DNA from: Methanosarcina siciliae T4/M
GTDB lineage: Archaea > Halobacteriota > Methanosarcinia > Methanosarcinales > Methanosarcinaceae
Length of the DNA: 64,000 nucleotides
Reading direction: 5' to 3'
NCBI RefSeq assembly: GCF_000970085.1
Contig: NZ_CP009506.1
Location: 4,526,001-4,590,000, forward strand
This document shows positions 17,493-26,749 of this stretch, in pieces; position 1 is the first letter of the stretch, and each line of letters begins with the position of its first letter. The notes beneath the pieces are model-generated. The model had not been told where the DNA came from. It searched no databases and worked only from the letters and a program-made list of their open reading frames with translations. A program made the translations under genes and the position numbers.

Positions 17493-18248
17493 GCCAGAAC
17501 ACTTTCATGCTAAAGGTGAACAGGACAGATTGGAGAAATTTTTCTGCGAAAGATTTTGGAACCGAGTAATTGGAGAAATTTTTCATCCGTTGGGACAGAT
17601 AGTCCTGAAAAAACAGGACTTAATGTTTTTTTTGAATTGTTCGCGGGTTTCGCATCAACAATTCATTTAATCATCATATTTTATTTTATAATATCTAGTT
17701 ATAATATTTAGTTTTATAATAGATGATGAATACTCGGATTTGAAGTAAGTATAAACCAGGCATATATATTTTATGGCCAGATCATCGAACAGTTCTTGAG
17801 AAAACTGCAGGATTCCCCCAATTGCAAAAAATATTCTTAAAGAAGCTCCAAAAAAATTCCGGAAAGAGAAAGATATAAGTAGTCAACATTTAGATGTTTA
17901 CTTGCATTCCTTCCGTCAGGTGGAAGTTTTAACAAAACATTGAATGAAGATCTGGTAAGAACACGAAGGAGAATGAGGATATTGCGAAAAGTAAAGGGAA
18001 TGAATCGGACGCCTTCGGGACTTCGCAAAAGAAATGAAGCTTAATCATGGAACATATACGGCAAGAGAGAGCCATATCAAAGATTACTCATGTACAGTAC
18101 ACACTTGAACTCATTTCATGTGCGTTTTTCGCACATTTGAACTTATTGTTTGAATATAATATCCAGGAAAAAGAATTCAGATCCCAGAAAGGGTAGCGAT
18201 AGAAACCGGAGAATTCGGAAAAAATCCGGGAAATAGAGAGGTGAAAAA
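17493..18248. other. Non-coding spacer before the lipoprotein array
   Basis: No gene is recognised. ATTGGAGAAATTTTTC occurs twice in direct orientation (17530-17545 and 17570-17585). The stretch 17640-17760 is strongly AT-rich. The promoter of the lipoprotein array should lie in the last ~150 bp; TGAATATAATATCC at 18152-18165 is a possible TATA region. Confidence 0.35.
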
Positions 18249-19364
18249 ATGACAACCAGGAAAACATTTACAGCACTTATATTACTGGTATTACTGGTCC
18301 TGCTGGTTCCGGTCCTTTTTGTATCGGGCTGTACCGAGGAACTCAGTGCGGAAGAAATCGCAGAACAGATGCAGGAAAAAGAAGACAGCATTCAGGATTA
18401 CTCGTATACGATGCAAATGACTTCACACCTTGGAAATCAGACACAGGAAAGTGAGGTCCAGGTCCTTCAAAAGAAACCGAACAAATCAAAAACCATTTCA
18501 ATAGAACCTGAAGAAGAAGCCGGCACCATTGTGGTTTCGGATGGAGAATTTATCTGGACCTATGACCCGAAAACAAATACGGTCATGAAAATGGAAATGC
18601 CAGAGACTCCGATATTGGGGGAGATAGATTACGCCGAAATTATTGACGAATTCCTGAACGAAACAGATGTTTCCCTGGTTGGTGTGAAGGAAATCGACGG
18701 AAGGCCCACATACCTGCTTGAGACCAGCCCAAAAGAGGGGGAAGAAGGATTCAAGCTTGCAGACGGGATGAAAATCTGGGTAGATAAAGAGACCTGGATG
18801 CCTCTCAGGTATGAAATGTATGACAGCGATGGAGACCTGGTGATGGAACTCGAGATCCATGACCTGGAAATTAATACAGAGATCCCGGACTCCGAGTTTG
18901 TATTTGAGGTGCCGGAAGGAGCAACCGTAAAGACTGTGGACCTCGACTCGTTCGAACTTCCGGAAGAGATGACCCTTGAAGAAGCCAGAGAATCTGCGGG
19001 ATTTGAAATCCTGGTCCCGGAATACATCCCCGAAGGGTATACCTTTAACTATTCGACGGTCTCCAACAACAGCTGGATAGCTCCTGAAGGGCAGGCCTCC
19101 GAGACTGTTTCCCTAACATACGAAAACGAGGAGGAAGATAGCATTTACCTTTCGGAAACCGTATATGAAAGCCAGGCCCCGGATGCTGCAATCATGGACT
19201 CTGCAGAAGACATTGACATTAACGGAAGAGACGGAAAATACCTTGCCTTTGGGGACATGAAGATCCTGAGGTGGGAGATAGGGGATATTTACCTGAGCCT
19301 TACCTCTTCCCTGGAAAAAGACGAAATGCTGAGAATTGCGGAGTCCGTACGGGAGAATACCTGA
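18249..19364 (+). CDS. LolA-like lipoprotein with C-terminal DUF4367-like domain (array copy 1)
   Basis: 371 codons from ATG 18249, with GAGGTGA (18238-18244) ahead. The signal peptide ends in the lipobox FVSGC, so the mature protein should be lipid-anchored outside the membrane. Residues about 33-215 resemble the LolA/outer-membrane lipoprotein-sorting fold (MQEKEDSIQDYSYTMQM, VVSDGEFIWTYDPKTNTV, GRPTYLLETSP, IWVDKETWMPLRYEMYD). After a Glu-rich hinge (LPEEMTLEEARESAGFEILV) comes a DUF4367-like domain with VPEYIPEGY and a NGRDGKYLAF strand. It is the first of four tandem paralogues, followed by a LolCDE/MacB-like ABC transporter. Possible carrier of a lipid or lipoprotein (inference). Confidence 0.88.
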   Translation: MTTRKTFTALILLVLLVLLVPVLFVSGCTEELSAEEIAEQMQEKEDSIQDYSYTMQMTSHLGNQTQESEVQVLQKKPNKSKTISIEPEEEAGTIVVSDGEFIWTYDPKTNTVMKMEMPETPILGEIDYAEIIDEFLNETDVSLVGVKEIDGRPTYLLETSPKEGEEGFKLADGMKIWVDKETWMPLRYEMYDSDGDLVMELEIHDLEINTEIPDSEFVFEVPEGATVKTVDLDSFELPEEMTLEEARESAGFEILVPEYIPEGYTFNYSTVSNNSWIAPEGQASETVSLTYENEEEDSIYLSETVYESQAPDAAIMDSAEDIDINGRDGKYLAFGDMKILRWEIGDIYLSLTSSLEKDEMLRIAESVRENT

Positions 19365-20560
19365 AAAACCTCGTTAAATATCAGTTGAAGCCGGAAAAAG
19401 GTGAGGAATATGACAACAAAGAAAATTCTATTCCTGCTGGCTCTCGTAACTCTGGTCCTTTTTGTGTCGGGCTGTACAGAAGAACTCAGTGCGGAAGAAA
19501 TAGCAGAACAGATGCAGGAAAAAGATGCCAACATTCAGGATTATTCGTATACGATGCAAATCACCTTATACATCGGGAATCAGACACAGGAAAGTGAGAT
19601 CCAGTTCTTGAAAAAGAAACCAGATAAGATGAAAGCGGTTACACTAAAACCTGAAGAAGAAGCCGGCACCATTGTGGCTTCGGATGGAGAATTTATGTGG
19701 ACCTATGTCCCGAAAACAAATACGGTCACGAAAATGGAAATGCCGGAAACCTCAACACAGGGGGAAACAGATTACGTAGGACTTATTAGCGATTTGCTGA
19801 ACGAAACGGATGTCTCCTTGCTTGGTATGGAGGAAATAGACGGTAGGCCCGCATACCTGCTTGAGACCAGCCCGAAAGATGAGGAAGAGGGTTTCCGGTT
19901 TACAGATGGGATGAAACTCTGGGTGGACAAAGAAACCTGGATGCCTCTCAGGTGTGAAATATATGACAGTAAAGGAAACCCTGCTCAGAAAACCGAAATC
20001 CACGACCTGGAAATAAATACAGACATCCCGGACTCTGAATTTGTATTCGAGGTGCCGGAAGGGGCAACCGTAAAGACTGTGGACCTTGACTCATTTGAAC
20101 TTCCCGAAGAAATAACTCTCGAAGAAGCAAGAGAAACTGCGGGATTTGAATTCCTGGTCCCGGAATACCTCCCCGAAGGGTATGCTTTCAACTATTCGAT
20201 GGTCTCCAAAGAAAGCTTGACAGTCCCTGAAGAGCAGACCCTGGAGACGGTCATCCTGAGATACGAAAACGAGAAGGGAGATATCATTTTCCTTTCGGAA
20301 ACCGTATACGAAAAGGAGATCCCGGAAGACTCGGAAGCTGCAATCACAAATTATGCCGAAAACGTTACCATTAACGGGATAGACGGGAAATACCTTGCCT
20401 TCGGGGACTTGAAAATCCTGAGATGGGAGATAGGGGATATAGACCTGATCCTTACCACTGCCCTGGAAAAAGATGAAGTGTTGAGAATTGCTGAGTCCTT
20501 GCAGGAAACTGCCTGAAAACCTCGTTAAATATCAGTTGAAGCCGGAAAAAGGTGAAGAAT
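19365..20560 (+). repeat. Duplicated intergenic junctions of the lipoprotein array
   Basis: The block with CTCGTTAAATATCAGTTGAA and then GCCGGAAAAAGGTGA is found before copy 2 (19370-19405) and before copy 3 (20520-20555), differing at only a few bases. The conserved junction marks the duplication breakpoints and carries the ribosome site of each copy. Confidence 0.75.
19410..20516 (+). CDS. LolA-like lipoprotein (array copy 2)
   Basis: I start it at ATG 19410 (368 codons), because AGGTGAGG (19399-19406) is a good ribosome site for it; the in-frame GTG at 19401 lies inside that site. The lipobox is FVSGC. It is very similar to copy 1 along its whole length (EELSAEEIAEQMQEKD, GTIVASDGEFMWTY, VDKETWMPLRCEIYD, LVPEYLPEGYAFNYS). 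The 45-bp junction before it is nearly identical to the junction before copy 3, which shows origin by tandem duplication. Co-transcribed with its neighbours. Confidence 0.88.
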   Translation: MTTKKILFLLALVTLVLFVSGCTEELSAEEIAEQMQEKDANIQDYSYTMQITLYIGNQTQESEIQFLKKKPDKMKAVTLKPEEEAGTIVASDGEFMWTYVPKTNTVTKMEMPETSTQGETDYVGLISDLLNETDVSLLGMEEIDGRPAYLLETSPKDEEEGFRFTDGMKLWVDKETWMPLRCEIYDSKGNPAQKTEIHDLEINTDIPDSEFVFEVPEGATVKTVDLDSFELPEEITLEEARETAGFEFLVPEYLPEGYAFNYSMVSKESLTVPEEQTLETVILRYENEKGDIIFLSETVYEKEIPEDSEAAITNYAENVTINGIDGKYLAFGDLKILRWEIGDIDLILTTALEKDEVLRIAESLQETA

Positions 20561-21655
20561 ATGGCAACAAAGAAAAGGCTATTCCTGCTGACCCTCGTAA
20601 TTCTGGCTCTTTTCGCATCGGGCTGCACGGAAGAAGAACCAAGTGCCGAAGAGATTGCAGCCCGGATGCTGGAGAAGCAGAACAGCATTGAAGATTATTC
20701 GTACACAATGCACATGACCTACTACATCGGGGAAAAGGTTGCAGAAAACGAATTTAAGACGATTTACAAAAAACCACACATGATAAAGAACTTCATTGAA
20801 GAGCCAGGAGGGGAAGAAGAAACGCTCGTGCTCTCGGATGGGGAATTCAGATGGACCTATGCCCCGGGGACAAACACGGTCATGAAGACAAAGATCCCCG
20901 AAACCCCGGAATTGACCGAGGATGACTATCTCTCCATTATAGGAATTACCCTCAACGATACGAACGTATCCCTTCTGGAAACAGAAGAGATTGAAGGAAG
21001 AGAATCCTATCTGCTGGAAGCTACTCCGAAAGAGACGGGAGGAGATACCCCTGCATACAGCATGATAGTCCGGGTGGACAAAGAAACCTGGATGTTCCTC
21101 GGATACGAAATGTACGACAGCAACGAGACCCTGCTTTCAAAAGTAGAAATCCGGGATCTGAAAGTAAACACCGGGATTCCGGCCTCCGAGTTTGAGTTTA
21201 AAATCCCTGAGGGGGCGACTGTAAAGACCATGGACCCCGGAGAGGTCGAACTCCCTGAAGAGTTAAGCCTCGAAGAAGCTGAGGGGCGTGTCGGGTTTGA
21301 AGTACTGATCCCAGAGTACCTGCAGGAAGGTTACGAGTTCAGCCATGCTACAGCCTACAACACCAGTGAAATAGCCCCTGAAGGACAGGCTGCCGAAACG
21401 GTCATCCTGACTTACGAAAAGGGAGATGAAGGCATAATTCTTACGGAAACAGTATACGAAGGGCAGGCTCCGGATGCTGCGGTCATGGATTCTGCCGAAG
21501 ACATTACCATTAACGGGGAGGATGGAAAATACCTTTCCTTCGGGGATATGAAGACCCTGCGATGGGAGTTAGGGAATACTGACCTGAGTCTTACCGCTTC
21601 CCTGGAAAAAGCCGAGTTGTTGAAAATTGCGGAATCAATACGGAAAAATGCCTGA
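20561..21655 (+). CDS. LolA-like lipoprotein (array copy 3)
   Basis: ATG 20561 (364 codons) is chosen over GTG 20552 because AAGGTGAAG forms the ribosome site. The lipobox is FASGC. Both domains are present: a LolA-like core (EDYSYTMHMTYYIGE, LVLSDGEFRWTYAPGTNTV, VRVDKETWMFLGYEMYD) and the C-terminal DUF4367-like part (LIPEYLQEGYEFSHA, INGEDGKYLSFGDMK). More diverged from copies 1 and 2 in the N-terminal half than in the C-terminal half. Confidence 0.88.
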   Translation: MATKKRLFLLTLVILALFASGCTEEEPSAEEIAARMLEKQNSIEDYSYTMHMTYYIGEKVAENEFKTIYKKPHMIKNFIEEPGGEEETLVLSDGEFRWTYAPGTNTVMKTKIPETPELTEDDYLSIIGITLNDTNVSLLETEEIEGRESYLLEATPKETGGDTPAYSMIVRVDKETWMFLGYEMYDSNETLLSKVEIRDLKVNTGIPASEFEFKIPEGATVKTMDPGEVELPEELSLEEAEGRVGFEVLIPEYLQEGYEFSHATAYNTSEIAPEGQAAETVILTYEKGDEGIILTETVYEGQAPDAAVMDSAEDITINGEDGKYLSFGDMKTLRWELGNTDLSLTASLEKAELLKIAESIRKNA

Positions 21656-21716
21656 AAAACGCCCTGAAAAATAAGGAAGTTAGGAAAAAAATCATAAAAT
21701 TCAGGTGACGAAGAAA

Positions 21717-22910
21717 ATGACAGGCAAAAAATCACTGATCATAATGCTTCTCATAACTCTGACTATTTTTGTTTCCGGATGCCAGGACCAGGAAATCGAT
21801 GTAGAAGATATCGCGGAACAGATGCAGGAGAAAGATGCTGATATTGAAGATTACTCTTACACCATGTACATCACCTCCTGCGCCGGAGCAGAGATATGGG
21901 AAGACCAGTGGGAAGGCCAGATAGAGATTATGTATAAAAAGCCGGGGATGATGAAAACCCGTTCAAAAAATATTGGAGGGGGAGACAGTGAACAGCTTAC
22001 GGTCTCGGATGGGAAATTCAGCTGGAGTTACACACCCGGGACAAACACGGTTTCAAAAGTAAAACTCTCGGAGTATGAAGAACAGACAAAATTCGACTAC
22101 ATGAGCTGCATAGAGTATTTCCTTAATCAGACAGATGTCACGTTGCTGGGAGAAGAGGAAGTTTTCGGGAGGCCCGCTTACCTGCTTGAGGCAGTCCCGA
22201 AATTGGGAGATGGAGATGCAACTGAAGATGAAAATGATGACGAGAATGAAGATGAAGATGAAGAGCTATCCCCAGGTCCGACAAAAATCTGGGTAGATAA
22301 AGAAGTATGGATGCCTCTCAGGTGCGAAACATATGACAGTAAAGGAAACCTTGTTCAGAAAACCGAGATCTTCGACCTGAAAATCAATACCGGGATTCCG
22401 GACTCCGAATTTGAATTTGAGATCCCCCAAGGGGTAGAAGTAATAACCGTGGAATCGGCCCCGGTAACGCCCACAGGGGATTTTGAAAAACCGGGGGAAG
22501 TCCCCATAGAAGAAATCGAAGAGCATGCCGGTTTTGAACCCCTTGTCCCGGAATATCTGCCCGAAGGCTATGCCTTCAGCCATTCAATGTCAAGGAATAA
22601 GGGAGAAGCAGCACCTAACGGGCAGATTTACGAAATTGTCACCCTGACATATGTTAATTGGGAAGAAGAAAAACCCCTGGTACTTACGGAAACCGTGCAC
22701 CAAGGAGAGCTCAGGGAATCACTTCCGGAAGAGGCCGAAGATATCACCATCAACGGAAAAACAGGGAAATATTTTGAAGAGCCGGGGGATCCTGAGAGGG
22801 GAACGAAGCGGTTAAGCTGGAAAATAGGGAACATTGAACTGAAAATCCTGGCCTACATCGAAAAAGACGAATTGCTGAAAATTGCAGAGTCTATACAGGG
22901 AAATGTTTGA
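21717..22910 (+). CDS. LolA-like lipoprotein (array copy 4) with acidic insert
   Basis: ATG 21717 (398 codons) follows AGGTGA at 21703-21708; the GTG at 21705 is inside the ribosome site. The lipobox is FVSGC. The most diverged copy: a highly acidic insert at about residues 165-185 (EDENDDENEDEDEE) splits the LolA-like domain, and two Cys (TSCAGAE, MSCIEYF) are not in the other copies. IWVDKEVWMPLRCETYD and LVPEYLPEGYAFSHS are conserved. Last gene of the array; 200 bp separate it from the ABC ATPase. Confidence 0.87.
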   Translation: MTGKKSLIIMLLITLTIFVSGCQDQEIDVEDIAEQMQEKDADIEDYSYTMYITSCAGAEIWEDQWEGQIEIMYKKPGMMKTRSKNIGGGDSEQLTVSDGKFSWSYTPGTNTVSKVKLSEYEEQTKFDYMSCIEYFLNQTDVTLLGEEEVFGRPAYLLEAVPKLGDGDATEDENDDENEDEDEELSPGPTKIWVDKEVWMPLRCETYDSKGNLVQKTEIFDLKINTGIPDSEFEFEIPQGVEVITVESAPVTPTGDFEKPGEVPIEEIEEHAGFEPLVPEYLPEGYAFSHSMSRNKGEAAPNGQIYEIVTLTYVNWEEEKPLVLTETVHQGELRESLPEEAEDITINGKTGKYFEEPGDPERGTKRLSWKIGNIELKILAYIEKDELLKIAESIQGNV

Positions 22911-23110
22911 AGTAAGAACAGGATTTTCATTTAGCCTGGACTTCTCCGGAAATATTGTAATTTGAACTTGCTGTAAGATTTACTTTCGTTCTAAATTTCA
23001 GATAATTTTTCATATTACAATATAAAACAAGGTGCCGACTAGAAGGACACTAAAATGAAATTTTTTTTAGGTTTACAATTAGACATCAGGCGAGCCTTTC
23101 AGGAGAACAT

Positions 23111-23824
23111 ATGGAAAATATACTTATTGATTTTAAGAATGTCTGGAAAACCTATCATATGGGAGAAATTCGGGTCAATGCTTTGAAAAATGTAAGCGTG
23201 AAACTTGGAAAGGGAGAATTTGCCGCAATAATCGGCCCATCGGGAAGTGGTAAGTCCACGATGATGAACCTTGTGGGCTGTCTGGATATCCCTTCACAGG
23301 GGAAAATATTTCTTAAAGGCCGGGATATAGCCCGTCTTCAGGAATCGGATCTGGCAGCCCTCAGAGGCAGAACTATCGGTTTCGTATTCCAGCAGTACAA
23401 CCTGATCCCTGGAATGACGGCTCTGGAGAACGTGCTCCTGCCCCTGGAGATCCAGGAGATTACGGATAATGTTGCGGAGAAGAAGGCAAAGGAACTGCTT
23501 GACCTTGTAGGGCTTTCCGATAAGATGCAGAACAAACCCACCCAGCTTTCAGGAGGGCAGCAACAGAGAGTTTCTATTGCAAGAGCCCTGGCCTGTGACC
23601 CTGAGATCATCCTCGCTGATGAACCGACCGGAGCTCTTGACAGCATTACCGGAAATGAAGTGATCTCAATTCTTTACAGGCTCTGGAAAGAGAAAGGTAA
23701 AACAGTAGTTATAGTCACCCATGACATGCAGCTTGCAGGATATGCCAGCCGGCACATCCAGCTCAAGGATGGAGAAATGATAAGGGATTATCCGAACGAA
23801 GAACAGGTCAGTCCTGAAACCTGA
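23111..23824 (+). CDS. LolD/MacB-type ABC transporter ATPase
   Basis: 237 codons from ATG 23111 with AGGAGA at 23100-23105. Walker A GPSGSGKST, Q-loop FVFQQYNLIPGMTALENVLLP, signature LSGGQQQR, Walker B IILADEPTGALD and switch VTHD are intact. The sequence belongs to the LolD/MacB/FtsE branch that drives mechanotransmission-type permeases. It precedes a secreted CARDB-type protein and a MacB-like permease, forming a three-gene unit downstream of the LolA-like lipoproteins. Confidence 0.93.
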   Translation: MENILIDFKNVWKTYHMGEIRVNALKNVSVKLGKGEFAAIIGPSGSGKSTMMNLVGCLDIPSQGKIFLKGRDIARLQESDLAALRGRTIGFVFQQYNLIPGMTALENVLLPLEIQEITDNVAEKKAKELLDLVGLSDKMQNKPTQLSGGQQQRVSIARALACDPEIILADEPTGALDSITGNEVISILYRLWKEKGKTVVIVTHDMQLAGYASRHIQLKDGEMIRDYPNEEQVSPET

Positions 23825-23915
23825 TCCTGTGAAGATAGGGGGTGGACTTTCGGGGGAAAATTGGTGGCAGAATTCAGGGAATAGACAACTGAAGGAATAA
23901 ATTGAGGTATCCAAA

Positions 23916-25274
23916 ATGGGGATTAAAAATTTTGTAATTTTTATTTGTGTGGTTCTGATAGGTCTTTCTTTGTGCAGCGGAACTGTCTTTGCTGCAAGCA
24001 CTCTTGATTTGAATAATAGCCTTGATAAAGGTATAAGTATTGACCTGCTCAACCAGGACCCTGATCCCGTAAATCCTGGGGACGTGCTTGAAGTACGGGT
24101 TGCGATCGAGAATTCAGGGTATAATGATATAGAGGACTGTTATCTGAAAATAGAGCCTGAATATCCCTTCAGAGCTCTTTCTGGAGAAGGGCTTACAGAA
24201 AATATAGGCACTCTGGGAAAACGTTCCGAAGATGAACGCAGAAGAGTCGTCAAGTTTAAAGTCAGAGTTGAAAATGACGTCAATGAAGGCCAATATCCCC
24301 TCAAAGTCTATCTCTACTCAACAGATAGCAAAAATAAAATATCCCTTAACAGGGAACTCACGATCGATATCAACAGCGAGTCAAACGCCGAAATCGAATA
24401 TATCAGTGTCGAAAAGCTGATTCCCGGAGAAAAAACCACCCTTAGTTTCGGCATAAAAAATGTAGGGAATTCACCCCTGAAAAACTCAATGTTCTCCTGG
24501 GAATGTACAAACGACCTGATCCTGCCTGTTGGTTCCAGCAATGTCAAGCATATTAACCTTATTGATGTAGGAGAAACTGCCAATGTCAGTTTTGAGGTTC
24601 TGACCAACGTAAACACAAAGCCAGGCCTGTACAAGCTGGATATGGTACTTACCTATGATGACATCGAAGAGCTCCAGACAATTACGGAAGCTGGATATGT
24701 TGAAAACCAGAAGCGTAAGACGATAGAAAGTAAGGCGGGAATCTACATCGGAGGTACCACGGATTTTGATATTGCTTTCATGGAAAGGAGCCCCACAGGA
24801 GCTTATACGTTTTCGGTTTCAAATATAGGGAACAACGGTGCAAACTCGGTAAAAATCTCTGTCCCCCTCCAGGAAAACTGGACCGTAACGGACGGAGGCA
24901 GTAATTCAGCAGTTTTGGGGAACCTGCAAAAAGGAGACTTTACGATTGCGGATTTCAATCTGGAACCCAGAACTATTGGCGAGAACCTCCCTATAAAATT
25001 TGAGATCAGCTATACCTCGAGCGATGGAATGAGGCAGGTTGAGGAAAAGGTGTTTTCCCTTTATGTCTCCCCGGTCACTCTTCCGGTAGGTTCCAAAATG
25101 CAGGAGGAAAGTAATGAATCGGGTTTATTCTCTTATAAGCTCGGGTTGCTGATCCTGCTCGGCGCTGTAGGCTTTTTTATTTATAAAAAGCACCAGAAGA
25201 GACTGAAAGAAAAGAACGCCGACGGAAACTGGCAAGGCGAAAACTCTCCGGAAGAACAGAAGCCGGAAGAATAA
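23916..25274 (+). CDS. Secreted membrane-anchored CARDB / S-layer-type protein of the ABC operon
   Basis: 452 codons from ATG 23916. Signal peptide FVIFICVVLIGLSLCSGTVFA, then an extracytoplasmic region of about three immunoglobulin-like/CARDB domains (DPVNPGDVLEVRVAIENSGY; LIPGEKTTLSFGIKNVGN; TGAYTFSVSNIGNNGANSV), a C-terminal membrane helix (LGLLILLGAVGFFIYKK) and a charged cytoplasmic tail. This matches the COG1361 type found next to MacB-like transporters in methanogens. It may act in place of a periplasmic adaptor (inference). It lies 92 bp after the ATPase and 26 bp before the permease start. Confidence 0.87.
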   Translation: MGIKNFVIFICVVLIGLSLCSGTVFAASTLDLNNSLDKGISIDLLNQDPDPVNPGDVLEVRVAIENSGYNDIEDCYLKIEPEYPFRALSGEGLTENIGTLGKRSEDERRRVVKFKVRVENDVNEGQYPLKVYLYSTDSKNKISLNRELTIDINSESNAEIEYISVEKLIPGEKTTLSFGIKNVGNSPLKNSMFSWECTNDLILPVGSSNVKHINLIDVGETANVSFEVLTNVNTKPGLYKLDMVLTYDDIEELQTITEAGYVENQKRKTIESKAGIYIGGTTDFDIAFMERSPTGAYTFSVSNIGNNGANSVKISVPLQENWTVTDGGSNSAVLGNLQKGDFTIADFNLEPRTIGENLPIKFEISYTSSDGMRQVEEKVFSLYVSPVTLPVGSKMQEESNESGLFSYKLGLLILLGAVGFFIYKKHQKRLKEKNADGNWQGENSPEEQKPEE

Positions 25275-25300
25275 ATTCGAAGCCCAGGCCCGTGGTTTCC

Positions 25301-26629
25301 ATGAAATTGGCGAAGATTTTGAAAATTGCCCTGAACATGGTCAAGGCCAATAAGCTAAGGAGCTGGCTGACCATCATAGGGGTCATCATAGGCATTGCCT
25401 CGGTAATGGCAATCATTACGACCGGGGACTATTTCCAGGAGCAGGTGACTGAAACCCTGGAAGAGCTGGGAGGCGATGTCATTACAATATACCCATCGAC
25501 TCCTTTTTTAGTATCGTCTGAAGAAGATGTTGGAGAAGGGGATTCGACAACGGCAGAAACCGATGAGGGTTCTGAGAATGACACTTCCGCTTCTATGCTA
25601 TTTGAATCAGAAACAGAGCCGGAACTCACCATGATGGACATACTTACCCTCCGGCGCATTCGGGCTATTGAATATATAAACGTTAATGTCGACTCCGGGG
25701 CGGAGTTGAAATTCGGAAGCGAGTCGACCAGTATCTGGGTTAGAGGTGTAGACCCCGGCAGCTGGCCCAAAATCACAAAAAAGAAAGTGGGGGAGGGCAG
25801 GATGCTTGCACCGGGAGACAGGGAAGTTGTGGTTATTTCGAATGAACTCGCAAAAGACACCTTCGAACGGGAAATCCGGCTCAACCAGATGATCCTCCTC
25901 AATGGCAGGTCTTACCGGGTAGTAGGAATCCTGGCAAAGGACGGAGGACTCCTCGGGAGCGTTGGGGGATCATTCGGAGCCAGCGTTTATATGCCATATC
26001 AGGAGGTAAACTCCCTTTGGAATGGCGATGAAGAAATGCCTGAAAGAGAACGGGATGTCTTCGGCAGCATAGAAATAAAGGTCTATAAGGAAGCTGATTA
26101 TGATTCAGCCCTTGAAGAGATCAAGAGTAAATTGAGAATATCTAGAAAAGTTACCGAAGATACGCAGGACTTTTATGTGTATTCCCCAAAAGAGGATATT
26201 GAAAGCGTCCAAAAATTAATTAACGGCCTCACAGCATTCCTCGCGTTCATTGCAGGAATATCTCTCCTCGTAGGCTCCACGGGGATTGCAAACACAATGT
26301 TTACCTCCGTCCTTGAGAAAACAAAAGAAATCGGGATCATGAAAGCAATAGGAGCAAAGAACAGCGATATCATGCTGATTTTTCTCTGCAACGCTGCAAT
26401 GATCGGCCTTGTGGGCGGAATAATAGGCATGCTTCTGGGAACAGCGGCAGTCCAGGTGATTTTATTCCTGATTTCAATTAAAATGAACGTTTCCTTCGAG
26501 TTCGCCCTCAGCCTGAAAGGTACCCTTATTGCAACTCTGGTCTCCATAATTGTGGGGCTCGTTGCAGGCCTTGTACCGGCAAAGAATGCATCCGAACTTA
26601 AGCCTGTGGACGCCTTGAGGTACGAATGA
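25301..26629 (+). CDS. MacB/LolC-like ABC permease
   Basis: ATG 25301 gives 442 codons; GTG 25292 would add three. The layout is of the MacB/FtsX type: an N-terminal helix (LTIIGVIIGIASVMAIITTG), a ~220-residue extracytoplasmic domain (YFQEQVTETLEELGGDVITI... with an acidic, Ser/Thr-rich insert), and three C-terminal helices beginning LTAFLAFIAGISLLVGSTGI with the EKTKEIGIMKAIGAK coupling helix. The end is LKPVDALRYE, typical of the family. With the ATPase it should form a homodimeric mechanotransmission transporter. Confidence 0.92.
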   Translation: MKLAKILKIALNMVKANKLRSWLTIIGVIIGIASVMAIITTGDYFQEQVTETLEELGGDVITIYPSTPFLVSSEEDVGEGDSTTAETDEGSENDTSASMLFESETEPELTMMDILTLRRIRAIEYINVNVDSGAELKFGSESTSIWVRGVDPGSWPKITKKKVGEGRMLAPGDREVVVISNELAKDTFEREIRLNQMILLNGRSYRVVGILAKDGGLLGSVGGSFGASVYMPYQEVNSLWNGDEEMPERERDVFGSIEIKVYKEADYDSALEEIKSKLRISRKVTEDTQDFYVYSPKEDIESVQKLINGLTAFLAFIAGISLLVGSTGIANTMFTSVLEKTKEIGIMKAIGAKNSDIMLIFLCNAAMIGLVGGIIGMLLGTAAVQVILFLISIKMNVSFEFALSLKGTLIATLVSIIVGLVAGLVPAKNASELKPVDALRYE

Positions 26630-26709
26630 AGGGATATTTTTAGCTAATGTCCTAAAACGGCATTTACAGAAAAATTAGGTAAACTGCCTGGAAGACGAAA
26701 GAAAAGATG

Positions 26710-26744
26710 AAAAAGTAAAGCCCTGTGGCCTTACTTTACTTTTT
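26710..26744. terminator. Bidirectional hairpin terminator between the permease and thiC
   Basis: AAAAAGTAAAG (26710-26720) pairs perfectly with CTTTACTTTTT (26734-26744), giving an 11-bp stem with T-rich tracts on both strands. It sits between two convergent genes and can serve both. Confidence 0.7.
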
Positions 26745-26749
26745 TAAGC

